Assembly: GCF_943734655.1 (NCBI RefSeq)
Contig: NC_071355.1
Location: 222,132,527 to 222,196,526 of the forward strand
Reading direction: 5' to 3'
DNA from: Sabethes cyaneus
Lineage: Eukaryota > Arthropoda > Insecta > Diptera > Culicidae
DNA length: 64,000 nucleotides
The notes beneath the pieces are model-generated. The model did no database searches. It was not told the DNA's origin and saw only the letters and a list, made by a program, of their open reading frames with translations. Each line of letters begins with the position of its first letter. Position 1 is the stretch's first letter. Positions 24,034-36,091 of the stretch are shown in pieces. The translations under genes were made by a program, and so were the position numbers.

Positions 24034-27000
24034 CGCATTTTGATAATATCAAATAGTTTGTAGAACATATCGAACCTGTTAGATGAGGTTTTATGTACAA
24101 AAAGTTTAAAAAACTGATTTTAAGGGGTCACGACAGAAAGTCAATTATATCTCGCAAATCATACGATGCGGATACTTAGTATCTTCGGCAAAGTTTAATG
24201 AAATTCAAAGTTCTACAACTTTGCCGAACACATGACCATGCTATCTAGTTCCTATAAAAAATTAATTTTTTCAAATTTGTTATTGGTTGGTTATTGTTGG
24301 TTATTGGTTATTGGATGGTTTCTTTTTTACGACCGATTTTTTTTACGTCCCTCGAATAGTGGACGTGAAACGAGACTTGAGTGTACTGTACAATAATGTA
24401 GTGTACAGCGGATAACGGATGTCAAAAAAGAAAACCAAATTAGGAAAATATTATACCTATCTTTAAATCATAAAAAATTTCAAGATATTTTTTATTTGTA
24501 TCTATAAAATTCGTTTATGGAAAGAACATCGGATTCTTCGTGTCCTTGCTCAAACCTATCGTTTCATAAATTATTTCTGACCGGATATTTAGTGTAGTGG
24601 CATTATAAAAAGCAAACCCCATTTTAAGAAACTGCCGGTTTCTCCACCCTATAGCATAGGCTATCGGGGAACATTGTTCATCGAGAAGAAACTTTAGTGT
24701 ATGACCTAATGGCATTGTAGTTGTCTTGCTTTATATTCCACATTAGGAGAAAGTAATTAATCAAATAAAATCAGGACTTGAGGCAATGCGTTTGCCTACG
24801 TTTGCGTACGACTGGTGGTCAATTAATAAACTTGATACGTTTCCTCACTATCTTCCTGAAATAAAAGATCTAACCAACAGGGTTCACAGAAGGCAAGGAG
24901 CCAATATAAATAGAACGGGTAAAAGTTGTTTTCCATTGTACTTTTAACACTATTTAGCATGGGAATGCCATTGTTTCAGTATAGTTAGTATGCTTTTTTG
25001 TTTGAACCGAATAGGAATACATAAGCAGTGCCTTGAACCGAACAATAGCGAGCAAATAGCAGAATATAATGGGTCTATAGGCATTGCAACCTCCAGTTTT
25101 TGTTTTTGTTAGCAGCTGCTGCCGGCTGGTACGTGTAAAATACGATTTTGCCAAATTTCTCCTTTCCTGGAAGCCGATGGACATGTTCGCCGATAGGATT
25201 TAATATAACGATTGGCTATTCGTTGAAGAATCTTGCATTTATTGTTCAAGACAAGAACGTGAATGTCGATTTGAGGCCAGCTGCCCCAAATTGTTCTCCC
25301 TAAAACCGTTTTACGTAAACCGTTTTACGCCACCGATAAGGACTTTGCTGAAATAATGTTGAGAAAACGGCAGTTCATTGGAAAAGTTTTATCGTACCAG
25401 CAACTGCCGGCTATGTCTGGCAGATGTTGCCGTCCACAATCAACTACCGGAGCAAATTTCGGTGAATGTCAGTTTGGCAAATAGATTGCTGTTTGCCACA
25501 GGGTTCGTTGTTCTGTCATATTCGATGAAATTTTGAGACTAAATTGTAATTTTAATCAGCGCAATGTAAGTGTTGATTCGTTTGACTCGGGGAGTAAGCT
25601 AGAATGTGTGTAAAGATGTAATCGTTAAATATCTGACTTTCTAAGAAAAATGGGTTGCCATAGTGGTATTCTATTTATATACATATTTCTTTAACAAAAT
25701 AACGATATGCTCTCATTGTGCTTGAAATACGGCGGTTTACCTTACGTTTTGCATTTAATAACAATCCGTTTAACCACCCACTTGGCAGGCAAATATTCAG
25801 GTCAGTCTGTAAAAGTAAAGCATGATTGTGCTATCGTTGTAAGTTGTTTTGTTTTGTTATTCATTTGAAAACTTCCAATACAATATAAACAATACTTTGA
25901 TCCCAGATTACTCAAGCCAGGCACTTCTTTGAAAGGCATCCATTAACCATCACTGATATAATCATCTTTGAACCCAAAATATCCAGCGCTTCAGCCCATG
26001 GAACCAACAAAGCGTACTTCAACCCTTTCGTAATCCTTCCAGATAACACTCCAGAACAATCTTTGATGCCCTTCGTATAGAGGCAGAGAAATCCTTTTTG
26101 ATCATACAAAATGGAAAGTCTAAACCGGAGCAGGCAGTTTAAAAAATTAGGCATTGTTGAAACGATTAAGCTTTTCTCATCATATGCTGTGTTCGAGAGC
26201 ATGTGTTCACTTGTTTATCGAGCATAAGGCGGGTAGTTTATAATTCCATTGCCCTATTATGCAATCATGTTATGAAACACCATTATTCTATTGTTGTGAA
26301 AAGCACTTTTGAGGATGCATGATGACTCGCAAATTATGACATACTGCAGCTGTTGTTTGTTGTTGACCACCGGCAATGCAGAATAAATACCGGATCACAT
26401 AACAAAACAAGTTGAAGGCAAAATTTTTATTCCATAAGGCAACTTCTGCTTGACTGTGCTGGACACTGAAAGCACGGAGGAAATAACCGTTTCGGCACAT
26501 TTTCACCTCACCTCCTCTCGAGAAAAAGTTATCCACTTAATAGCCTGTATCATGGCAACCAATCCCTGTCGTTTCTTCAATCTTTTGTTTCGTTCCTGAA
26601 TGCTTCAATCCCGGGCGGCGATGTAGCGCCGCCGTGCTGCGACGAACAACTTTGTCAGGGTATTCCGATATTCCACTGGAGCACTTTCAAGGGTGAAATG
26701 TGAGTTCCATTCCAACCCCAACCGTCTAATGGGCGTGTAAAGATACGCAAGTTTGCTACTAAAGCTTGTCTCTGTGCGAAAAAATGTTGCTACTGTGACA
26801 GTAGGTAGGCCAAGTGTGTACCAAAAGTGACTTTAGTGGCCAAAACATTCACTCTGTGCTTCCTACTCTGCTGTTTGTTTTTTTTTTTGCGGTGAGTCGA
26901 ACAAGTGTTTGTTTCGAAAGTATCGTAACATAAAAACGGTAATGTGATGCCATCAAAATGCAACTTCCTTGAACCATTCCAGTTTTTCATGGCATTCAAC

Positions 27001-27769
27001 CGGAACTAAAAATTGATTCTTTGTTGAAGATGCCAATTTGAAAAACGTAATTTATTTATTAAAAACACATAAAAGGACAACGTGGTGCCTGACGGTTCCG
27101 AGCAGAGAAAAGTTTTCTAATTTATGCAGATACAGAGCAGCAATTTTGCGAAAGCTGGCACCAATCGGTTTTTGTTGATCCAACTTCCCGGAGGGTTGCG
27201 TGGATAGCTTTTTCGGGGTGTGCCGAATAAAATTTGCATGAATATAGCCAAGTTGGAAAACATCATCAAGTAAAACTGAAAATGGTTCGGACAAACTTAT
27301 ATTGAATTAGCTAATTCACAATAATCTCGATTTGATAGACTGCGCAGGGATAGTTCGTCACTTGTTCAACGGAAATAGAAAGACTGGAAACTTTTCTCGA
27401 AGCTTTTATTAATATTCTTGATCATATAGCTTTTAAACTATTGTATCTTAGTAAATTACTTTCAATTTGTATGAATTCAGTTGTACTCTGTCCGAGCACT
27501 GTAGAAAGAGTTAATTATTTCCGTATAGCCTGCTGCAAGCACTGAAATATTATGGAAGTAATGGAACATGTAAGTGTGTAAATCGACTCTGCAACGGAAA
27601 GAATGAACTGATTCAGAAGTGTAATTCAAATTTCGAAAGATCGTTATTGAGAGTATTCATAGAGTTCTGCCTAAATAGTTCTTTTCTACTAGTTATTTCT
27701 TCCCGCGTGCTGGATATTGGTGATTTAGTCAGTGAGCCTAGCTTGACTGTCAAGGAGCTGCTGGGATTT
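24034..27769. other. No recognised gene; traces of old repeats
   Basis: At 24034-24270 wording such as 'atcttcggcaaagtt' and 'ttctacaactttgccgaaca' forms a loose inverted pair and resembles dispersed insect repeat DNA. At 24277-24325 there is a short TTATTGG word repeat. The remainder (for example ORFs at 24954-25184 and 25912-26202 minus) is not recognised. Confidence 0.35.
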
Positions 27770-28035
27770 GGAATTGATCACTTTGTCAGGTTATACTACA
27801 CGTATGTACTGAGGAGGAACTACCAACGGACTAGTTGGAAGGTCTCATATGCCCTATTTACAAAAAGTGTCATCGATGCGTATGCACAAATTACTAAGGC
27901 CTTACACTCCTCAATTTTGCATACAAAATTCTTTCCCGCGACCTGTTTCTCAGTACAACGTGCCCACGTTTTATGTTTTCTTGGTTTTCAGAGCAGCATA
28001 CGATACAGTTGAATGCGGACAGCTATGATTGCAGC
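27770..28035 (+). pseudogene. LINE reverse transcriptase scrap
   Basis: A heavily mutated remnant of the DFKAAYD-type LINE. 'aactaccaacggactagttg' fits the (L)P..W motif before 'VCPIYKK'. Near the end, 'gtacaacgtgcccacgtttt... ttcagagcagcatacgatac' matches the YNVPTF...FRAAYDTVE...QL stretch, with a stop after VE. The middle is deleted and replaced by unrelated sequence. Identified mainly by comparison with the copies at 3518 and 23226. Confidence 0.55.
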
Positions 28036-28239
28036 TTTCATTGACATTTTGCTCCCGCTTGCAAAAAATACGTTTGTGACTAAGTTATTGAACAAGTTTT
28101 AAATTATGTCTATTAAATGTACTTTCTAACGTAGTATTTACTTTTAGATTTAGATTGTTATTTAGGTAGGTATAACAAGTTACATTTCGTAACGGGACAC
28201 CATCGCTGAAATACCGCTTTTTCCACCATCTACACTCAA

Positions 28240-28822
28240 GTCGATTTTACGCGAAAGATACGTCCTGCAAAACCGCTTAAATTCCGACATTCGCGTAAAA
28301 AAAACCGCGTAAATCCGAATTTCGCGTTAAAAATCGCGTAAATTCCAAAATTCGCGTAAAAAAACCAAAATTTCGCGTAAAAAAAACTTTGTGGAATTCA
28401 ACACTTCGTGAAAAAATATACGTTTTGAGCACATCCGCGTAAATTCCGAAAATCGCGTAAAAAAACCGTATAAATTCCGAAATTCGCGAAAAAAAAACCG
28501 CGTAAATTCCGAACTTAGCGTAAAAAAAAACGCGTAAATTTCAAAATTCGCGTAAAAAAAACCAAAATTTCGCGTAGAAAAAACCGCATAAATTCCGAAA
28601 TTCGCGTAAAAAATCGCGTAAATTCCAAAATTCGCGTAAAAAAACCAAAATTTCGCGTAAAAAAACTTTGTGGATTTCAACACTACGTGAAAAAAATAGA
28701 CGTTTTGAGTACATCTGCGTAGATTCCGAAAATCGCGTAAAAAACCGCGTAAATTCCGAAATTCGCGTAAAAAAAACCACGTAAATTCCGAAATTCGCGT
28801 AAAAATAGTCGCGTAAAAAACC
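28240..28822. repeat. GCGTAAA tandem array with a ~278-bp higher-order repeat
   Basis: The unit is about 16-20 bp, 'aaccgcgtaaattccgaaat' alternating with 'tcgcgtaaaaaaacc'. Within it a longer block, including 'actttgtgga', 'ttcaacac', 'cgtgaaaaaa', 'acgttttgagcacatc', occurs at about 28364-28441 and again at about 28642-28719, giving a higher-order period near 278 bp. A-runs vary in length between units. Leucine/phenylalanine-rich ORFs on the minus strand come from the repeat. Confidence 0.85.
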
Positions 28823-28824
28823 TA

Positions 28825-29610
28825 CCCCGTAACAAAGTGACAGTTATTAACGGTTTCCCATAACACCCACCAGTGTCAAAAATGTCGCGACGATCGTTTT
28901 TACGTGCCGGTCAAAATTGACGCACCTTCGATTTCTAAAGGAAATGTTAATTTTTGTTACGTTAAATGTGAACGCAAAAAGCTGTCTGGACAACGATTTG
29001 AAAAGTGCGTATTGATTATTTCAGCATTATTTCATGTTTTCGGTAAAACTGTTTGAATTCTTGGTGGGTTGTTTGATTGATTTGTTTACAAGATAAAAAG
29101 CGGTATTTATTACAAGATGGTCACTCTTGTGTACGAGTTGTCTGCTCTAAAGTATTTAAATATTGCGTGTTTCATTGAAAGTTATCCGCTGCGCAATTAA
29201 AAATGAAATGCTCTTTCATGATTGCTGGATCGATTTTGTCGTTAACAGAACAAGTTATGCAAAATTCAAGAGTAAATCCAAGCAATAGAGATCGTTGCAG
29301 TTGTACAAAAAACACTGTTACATGACAGAACCAAATAGAGCATGTTATTATGACAGAAGAACCAGTTATGCTGCTATTGTCATTACCACGGAAACGTTTT
29401 GGTACTTGACATAATGTCAGTTCGTAAAATACTCTATTGAAATAATAAACCAATTCAGATCTTATATGCACAAGGGATTTTTTTGCCAAAACAAATGATA
29501 ATAAACTCTTTCTTCGATATTTACGCAGCTTTCAAACAGCTGTCGTGAACCATGAACCGGCAGTTTTAGGAACGTTTGATTAGTATGGGAGCTGTCACAT
29601 TGTTACGGGG
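28825..29610. mobile_element. TIR element (CCCCGTAACA...TGTTACGGGG), 786 bp
   Basis: The left end CCCCGTAACAAAGTGACAG and the right end CTGTCACATTGTTACGGGG are inverted copies with one mismatch over 19 bp. The flanks are GCGTAAA-array DNA on both sides ('gtaaaaaacctac' left, 'gtaaaaaacaaac' right), so it appears to have landed within the array. The inside is AT-rich. A 105-codon minus-strand ORF (29172-29489) is unlike any transposase I know. Probably a non-autonomous DNA transposon. Confidence 0.6.
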
Positions 29611-29784
29611 TTGTAAAAAACAAACCGCGTAAAAACCGACTCTATTTATATAAAAGGCTTATGTCTGTACCGAAAACCAAGTCTGTGACAGGACGTTATA
29701 AAAGGCTTATCGATAACTAAAAACAGGTCCCTGACAGGACGTCATGCTTTCGTAGCAATGGGTTGTATTCTCAGTCACCTCTCT

Positions 29785-30785
29785 GGCCGACTGCTGGACT
29801 GCTCGATTGCTCAACTGGTTGACTAGACTGCTCGACTAAACTGGTCGATAAGACTGCTCGATTTGATTGCTCGACTGAACTGTTCGATTTGACTGCTCGA
29901 CTCAACTGCTTGATTGGACAGATCGACTTGCATGCTTGACTGAACAGCTGGACTGGACTACTCGACTTAACTACTCGATTCGACTGCTTGATACATTTGT
30001 TTGACTTACTACTCAACCCGATTGCTCGATTCAACTGCTCGACTAGACTACTCGATTTGATTGCTCGACTCAACTGTCAGCTTGATTCAACAGCTCGACT
30101 AGCCTGCTCGACTTAGCCACTCAACCTGATTGCTCGACTCAACTGCTTGACTTAACTGTTTGGTATGACAGCTCGACTTAACTGCTCGATTCAACTGCTC
30201 GACTGGACTACTCGTCTAAACTGCTCGACTCAACTGTTCGACTTTACTGCTCGAATGAACCGCTTGACCTGACTGATCGAGTGCTTGACTGAACTGTTCG
30301 ATTCGAGTGCTCGACTCAACTGCTCGACTAGACTACTCGATTCAACTGTTCAACCGGACTGCTCGATTAAACTGCTCTACTCGACTGCTTGGTTCAACTG
30401 CCCAATACGACTGATCGACTCAACTGCTCGGCTGGATGGCTTGACTGAACAGCTTGATTTAGCTGCTCGACTGGACTGCTCGATTTAACTACTCGACTCG
30501 ACTGCTCGACTGGACTACTCGAGTCGATTGCTCGATTGGACTACTCGAGTCGACTGCTGACTCGACTGCTTGACTCAGCTGCTCAACTGGACTACTCGAC
30601 TCAACTGCTCGGCTGGACTACTCGACTGTTCGACTTAGCTGGAGCTCGAACAACTGGATTACGCGACTCAACTGCTTGAATGAACTGCTCGACTCAACTT
30701 TTCGACTTAACCGCTTAACCCACCTGCTTGACTAAACCATTCGATTCGACTGCTCGAATCAAGTGCTCGACTAGACTATTCAACT
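29785..30785. repeat. 13-bp minisatellite, consensus CTGCTCGACTNAA
   Basis: About 75 degenerate units over 1 kb. Most carry CTGCTCGACT followed by CAA, AGA, GGA or TAA. Variants include CTACTCG, CTGTTCG and CTGCTTG. A 13-bp period shifts frame each unit, so the ORFs here (for example 29771-30073 minus) are by-products. Confidence 0.85.
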
Positions 30786-31202
30786 TATTCAACAAACAGC
30801 CAGAAGTTTTTTTCAGTTAAATAAAACCCAATACGCCCATAAAAACTATTTGTTTCAGTTTCCGGCTATGACTCTCTTATGTACAACATATTAGAGCTAT
30901 ATTATGCAATATAAGAACTCAAAGAACTAATACAAAGATTAATTATCTTCACAAACACTGGTCAATGGAATGTAGCCGCAGTTTTCTGAATTCTGAACAG
31001 ACATTTATATTTTCCGGATCGTAAGATTCGGGCTCAACTAGTGTTTTAATATGTGTACACTTCAATGTGCTAATTATTAAACGTCCTGTATGTTGATTGT
31101 GTTGAGAACTACGTTTTCTTTGTAGATCAATAATCACTGGTTCATATCCAGTATAATATGAGTTGAAATATGCTGTTTTAAATACCGATGTCTTGGTGTA
31201 CA

Positions 31203-31310
31203 CCCAAGTAACATTTTGGGCTTTATTACACTCTTATGATGGCATTTAAGACCAAAATTGGTCATGAAAGCCGCCATAAGAGTACAATAAAACTCGCATT
31301 GTTGCTTGAG
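31203..31310. mobile_element. Short MITE with CCCAAGTAACA-type ends
   Basis: The arms 'acactcttatgatggc' and 'gccgccataagagtac' are inverted, as are the ends CCCAAGTAACATTTTGGGCT and 'gcgagttttattgt...'-type sequence on the right. Only about 108 bp long. It abuts the 5' edge of the LINE fragment at 31311. Confidence 0.55.
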
Positions 31311-31860
31311 CAAGTACGTGGAATGTATCAGTGGGTTACGGCAAGGGGAAGGACTGTCCTGTGTGTTATTCAATATCGCTATTGAAGGTGTGGCCCGGCG
31401 AGCGGGCATCGAAACGAGAGGAACGATCTTCAGCAAGAGTAGCCAACTCCTAGCCTTCGCAAGCATCCTCGACATCATTACTGGAAATTTTGGGACGGCG
31501 GGGGCAATCTACGCCAGAGTAAAAACGGAGGTATATGGTAGAAAGAGGCACCAGAGAAAGCAACGCTTGCCTCCCACGGACAGTGACTATTAACCACAAT
31601 GAACTGGAAGTGGTTGATGAGTTCGTATATTTGGGATCTCTGCCGGACGACAATGCAGTGAAATTCGTTCTCTTCAAGAACCCCACCGGCACCAGGAATA
31701 CAGGGGCCCAACGTGCTAGATGGCTCGACCAGGTTGAAGCCGACTTGCGTGTGTCGAGACGCGCAGCGAATTGGCGGCGAGTAGCCCAGGACCGAGTACA
31801 ATAGAGAGGAATTCTTGATACGGTAAGTCACCCCGGCTCTTTGCTGGTAAAGTAGTAGTA
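31311..31860 (+). pseudogene. LINE reverse transcriptase pseudogene with internal deletion
   Basis: Visible pieces: GLRQGEGLSCVLFNIAIEGVARRAGIE (31330-31410), GTIFSKSSQLLAFA then SILDIITGN where FADDLDI should be, so the catalytic aspartates are gone. Then VEVYGRKRHQRK, and after a frame change NELEVVDEFVYLGSLPDD, where the thumb has been deleted and joined straight to the C-terminal part (NAVKFVLFKNPTGTRNTGAQ, RARWLDQVEADLRVSRRAAN). The 3' end 'gatacggtaagtcaccccgg... ggtaaagtagtagtagtagt' gives the tail of this subfamily, ending in GTA repeats. Confidence 0.8.
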
Positions 31861-31867
31861 GTAGTAT

Positions 31868-32150
31868 CCTGTTTCTCAGACTAAAGTCGTTGCAGTAAAC
31901 CTTTATTTGCGAATACCAGTGCGGTTATCGGGAGGGATACTCCACAACGGACCAAATGTTCATCTTGCGACAAATCCTCGTTAAATTCCTGGAATTCAAC
32001 ATGCAGACTCACCATTTGTTTATAGATTTCAAGGCGGCGTACGATTCAGTTAAACGAAAGGAGCTGTGGCAGATTATGTTAGGACTTGGATTTCCAACAA
32101 AACTGATTAGGCTGTCTCCAATGTCTTCTAACATGCGCCACGGACAATGA
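31868..32150 (+). pseudogene. LINE reverse transcriptase fragment (family 2)
   Basis: It starts directly after the GTA tail of the preceding LINE. One stop (taa) stands early, then the frame is open: CEYQCGYREGYSTTDQMFIL, VKFLEFNMQTHHLFIDFKAA, YDSVKRKELWQIMLGLGFPT and KLIRL. GYSTTDQ and LFIDFKAAYDSVKR distinguish it from the ATTDQ/YDTIDRD subfamily and match the middle piece of the mosaic at 2660. It is cut off after the first RT block, before the active site. Confidence 0.8.
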
Positions 32151-33855
32151 TTAGATTGTGTAGGAATTATTGAAGTGTAATAAATCTTTTGAAGAAACCT
32201 TGCTGCTGATGTTGCTTGTACTCTTGTATATAATGTTGTTACAATAATCAGAAATGATTTATTTACAATAAAGTCTCTGATGTATTGCTTCTTACCTAAT
32301 AACGCGTTTTCTAGTGAACTTGATTAAATTCCATGTTTTGCATCCCATTGGTTTCTAACAGACTTTTATACGACAGAATGGCATCTCCGTTTGCAGTTTT
32401 TCTTTTCGTTTATTGCATTTCTGCATTGAAAGGGTCCTTATCAGTCTCGTTTTTTGACAATGTCGATGATACTTCTTTATAAGTTTCACATCCTTGCCCG
32501 AGATCATTACTTTCCACTCGACTCGCCAGACGCCGCCATTTGCCAGTGATTCAATCATCGTCCTGTCCCTCATTTGTTCGATATCAATTTACTTCTCCTA
32601 CGGAGAAGGCTAACACTTCGTCGAAAGCCAAACTGAAAAGGGAAAGCAGCTGGATCCATATTATTCGTTACGTGGTGATCACTCGATTCGCGAAAAGTTT
32701 TTCTCCATTTTTTTCTACGTCTCTGCTCTTGGGTGTCGCCCAATATTCATCATAGCAAAGTGTGACAGATGCAAAGTCTGAGATACTGTGTTGTTAGGTG
32801 ACAGAAAAAAAAATTACGCCAATGTGAGTAGAAAAGTTTTATTCGAGTGGTTAATAGAGTGTTTGATTTATACGACATGGTTTGATTTATTTGTGTAACA
32901 AGCGTGCTCTTGGTATTAGTTTACTTAGCAATATTAACTCAATTAATTGGATCTTGAAATAGGTATGGCTTGTGCAACAATTTCAAAAGTAAAGGTACAA
33001 TTCTAGTGTAAAAATGAAATTGATGTCCCAGTTGTTTAGGACAACTGAAATGTACAAGAGCATGGCAGTGAATGTGGGTATTTTTAGTTTTCCTCTGGCA
33101 TGTCAACCGCAGCTGTAATATCGCTATCTGAATAATGCGTCAGTAGTCGAAAAGAAAACAAAACACTTGTTGAGAAAAACAGCCATGAGGCCATGAGAAT
33201 GATGTTGTTAGTTCGTGGATATCTGCAGCAATAAAATAAAACGCATCTTAACTGGCTTAGGCAAAGCTTCAAACCAAGAAAAACAAATTAAACCTAACTA
33301 TGTTCACGTATTTCTGTTTCTTAGGGAAGAAATACTTTTAGAATTGAACATTCCCTATTTCTTAAGAAATGAGCAAAACGACGTTCACATATTATTGAGT
33401 CACATAACAGTAGATAACTGGCCGAAAAGTCATGCTTAATCCACCACCACCAAATCCACCATAAAAATTGATCAGAAGGAATCGTGAAAAATTATGTGGA
33501 AACATTTTGTCAGAAAATATTTTTTTCTAGATTGTTGAGAAAAATTGCTTACATTTTTGTGAATAAATATATATTCTGCGACGCTTGGTTCAAGAATACT
33601 GATTTTTTGGAATAAGCGTTGTGTAAGAAAAGCGAATAAATTCCATAACAGTTTTCCGGAAAAATTGGTATCCACAATTTTTTTTAAGTGATAATTTCGT
33701 TTATATAGTAAATCCGTGCACCAAATTTCATGAAGTTCTGGCACTCTTGGATAATTTAAAAAAATGTCCTCCGGGTGGACTATGGGAAACGATTGTAAAA
33801 ATTCTTAAAAATTGTACAAAAATGATTGAAATATCAAAGTAAAAATCAAAATATC
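32151..33855. other. No recognised gene or repeat
   Basis: AT-rich DNA. Short ORFs on both strands (for example 32355-32573 minus, 33472-33744 minus) are not recognised. Confidence 0.4.
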
Positions 33856-33952
33856 ACACTGAACACAATCAGTTGGCTGCGAAGCCTGTTAAACAAAAGT
33901 ATGCAGAAGGTCAAATTCCGTTGGAATGTAGTGCCAAGGTTTTACTTTCCTT
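33856..33952 (+). mobile_element. SINE body fragment (family of 20391)
   Basis: 'ttggctgcgaagcctgtt', 'cagaaggtcaaattccgt' and 'gtagtgccaaggttttactt' align in order with the body of the tRNA-headed sequence at 20505-20580. The tRNA-like head is absent, so the copy is 5'-truncated. Confidence 0.55.
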
Positions 33953-36020
33953 GCCCTTGTCTAAAGAACATAAGTCCATAAGTTCATTAACGTTTCCACC
34001 CACCATCAAAAATATGTAGGTAAAGATAAAGCAGTGTAGGAACACGGTCTGCAAATGATGCACTTGTCAAACCACCGGGGAAAAAGTTTCCCGGAACAAG
34101 CGTTAGCAAAAATTACGCCAATTTCGTGTTGACAGTCACTTGCAGGTGCCGGTTGCTGAAAATTTATCACTCAACAATCACGCTCGCCCACGACAGTAAC
34201 CTCCAGTTGTATTTTTTTGTGTTCTGCAACGTGCCAACGTTGGTTGCTAGTGGAGCAGTATCTTCGATAAAGTATTCGACGGTTCTGTCGGTTAGAGGCG
34301 GATTAAATTATGCAAAGTTCACCCGCAAAATTCTAATTAATTTAAACTCGTCCTGTCGGGTGCTTGTCTTGTGGCGAACGCTGGCGTTCGACAAACGAGA
34401 ACGGTGAACGTCTCTTATTGGTAGAAATATTTCCCTCCTAAAGTTACTCTCCGATAAGCAGACTTAGAAACTTTCCTCAATACATTTTTCGTAATTATTA
34501 TAAATTGACGGCGCCCGGCGCGCCGGGAAAAACTGGAGATAAAACCGAGAACTTTTGTTTAATTTTAAATACGTTCACGAAGAGTGCACACATTTTATCC
34601 GAGTCAGGTCCATTCACTGTTCGATTGAATGAAATTGCTGCGCGGGAATTTGAATAATCGACGGCAGCAAATAAATCAAATTGAAACACTTGCTTGTTCT
34701 TCTCAGTGGATTGGTTTTACGTGATCTGGGTTTATTATTATGCGCTGTAGTTTTGCTGCAATGATTTAGAGGAAAACCTGAGCAACCGATTGTGTCAAAA
34801 CAAATAAGTATTCGGTAGGAATAACTTAGTTGAGATAGAAACAGTTCGGAACGGCTTCTAATGGAAAAAGTTGTAACAAATGCATTATTGCAAAACGTCC
34901 GCCAATCATTGCGATTGATTGTTCCAAGCTCATGAAACGTGAGTTCATTTAAATTGTGGCAACATTTCAAACATACCTAAATAGAAGCAGTCCATTACCT
35001 CCGGCCATCCAAAGAACTCTCGAAAGAATAGATAGCAGCTAAAATTTGAATAGGAAAACTTCTTCCTTTCTCAAAATCTATTACCTCTATCAATGATAGA
35101 TAAAACCGCGAACAATTCGAACATTGCCCGCTCCTTTGAATGATTCCTGCTATGCTATGGCGTTTGGTTTTATCCATTTTCCCGTTTTTTTGATCGACCG
35201 ACAGCGATAAAAGTCGAATAAATGTTTCACTTTCTTCAAATGGTTACCACCAGTTCACAAGTAGGTACTTTCTCGTTCTTTTTTCAATGATTCTAATTCC
35301 TCTTGCATCCGTGATAGCACATGTTACACAGCAAATCTACTGGGAAACGTGCGTCCTTACTACTGTGCTGCCAGCCGATGCTTGAAATATCCGTGACGAG
35401 GAAACAGCTCATATCCGAGTTTTGCTATCATTAATTCTAATCTCCGCTCTCTAGCTGGCTGGCTGGCTCGATGGCTGGATGGATGGATACTTTCCAGCCG
35501 ACGGAAGGAACCGGATGAATGAAAATGATTTTTCCGAGTCAGTGCTATCAGTTTTCGTAATGATTATAGCGCCGCCTCCGGTAGGCTCGACTTTTGCCAA
35601 GTGGCTGGCCACTTCAGCCAGTCGTCTACAGTAGTGGGCGTTATACCGTGAGGCATAACACCGGAAGATTTAGAAAAAAAAACCAGATTTTCTAATTAAT
35701 ACTACAACTTCATATGTTCGCGTGTATTTAGCGGTAGATAACACTTCACAAGTAGTTGCAAATTACCAGTTAAGCCTCACTTAGTTTGTTTTGGCATCGT
35801 TCGGAGCTACTATTTTTGTGGGAAATTTGTGTTTGTAAGGATATGTTGAAGAATGTAGTGTAAACATCTTTCTTGAAAATTTATGCGGGAATCCCTTGCT
35901 TGTAAGCACTTGTGTTGCGATGCTTCCTTTCAGGATATTCGTCTAGGGTCGGATGGATAAAACTCACACTTAACCTTTGATGGAGCTATAGTAGAGGTTT
36001 CGAAGCATGCTCGCACGAAA
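33953..36020. other. No recognised gene
   Basis: Mixed DNA with a small CTGG/ATGG run near 35455-35490. Minus-strand ORFs at 34498-34689 and 34614-34970 resemble no family I know. Confidence 0.4.
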
Positions 36021-36042
36021 TCTATACCTATAAAGAAGGATT

Positions 36043-36091
<49 letters not shown>

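Noticed and set aside
29771..30488. S/Q-rich and D/C-rich ORFs in the minisatellite
   Set aside because: The 13-bp period shifts frame each unit; peptides simply mirror the repeat.
28240..30785. Possible CRISPR-like arrays (regular repeats at 28.2 and 29.8 kb)
   Set aside because: Units are contiguous and degenerate with no unique spacers, and the genome is eukaryotic.
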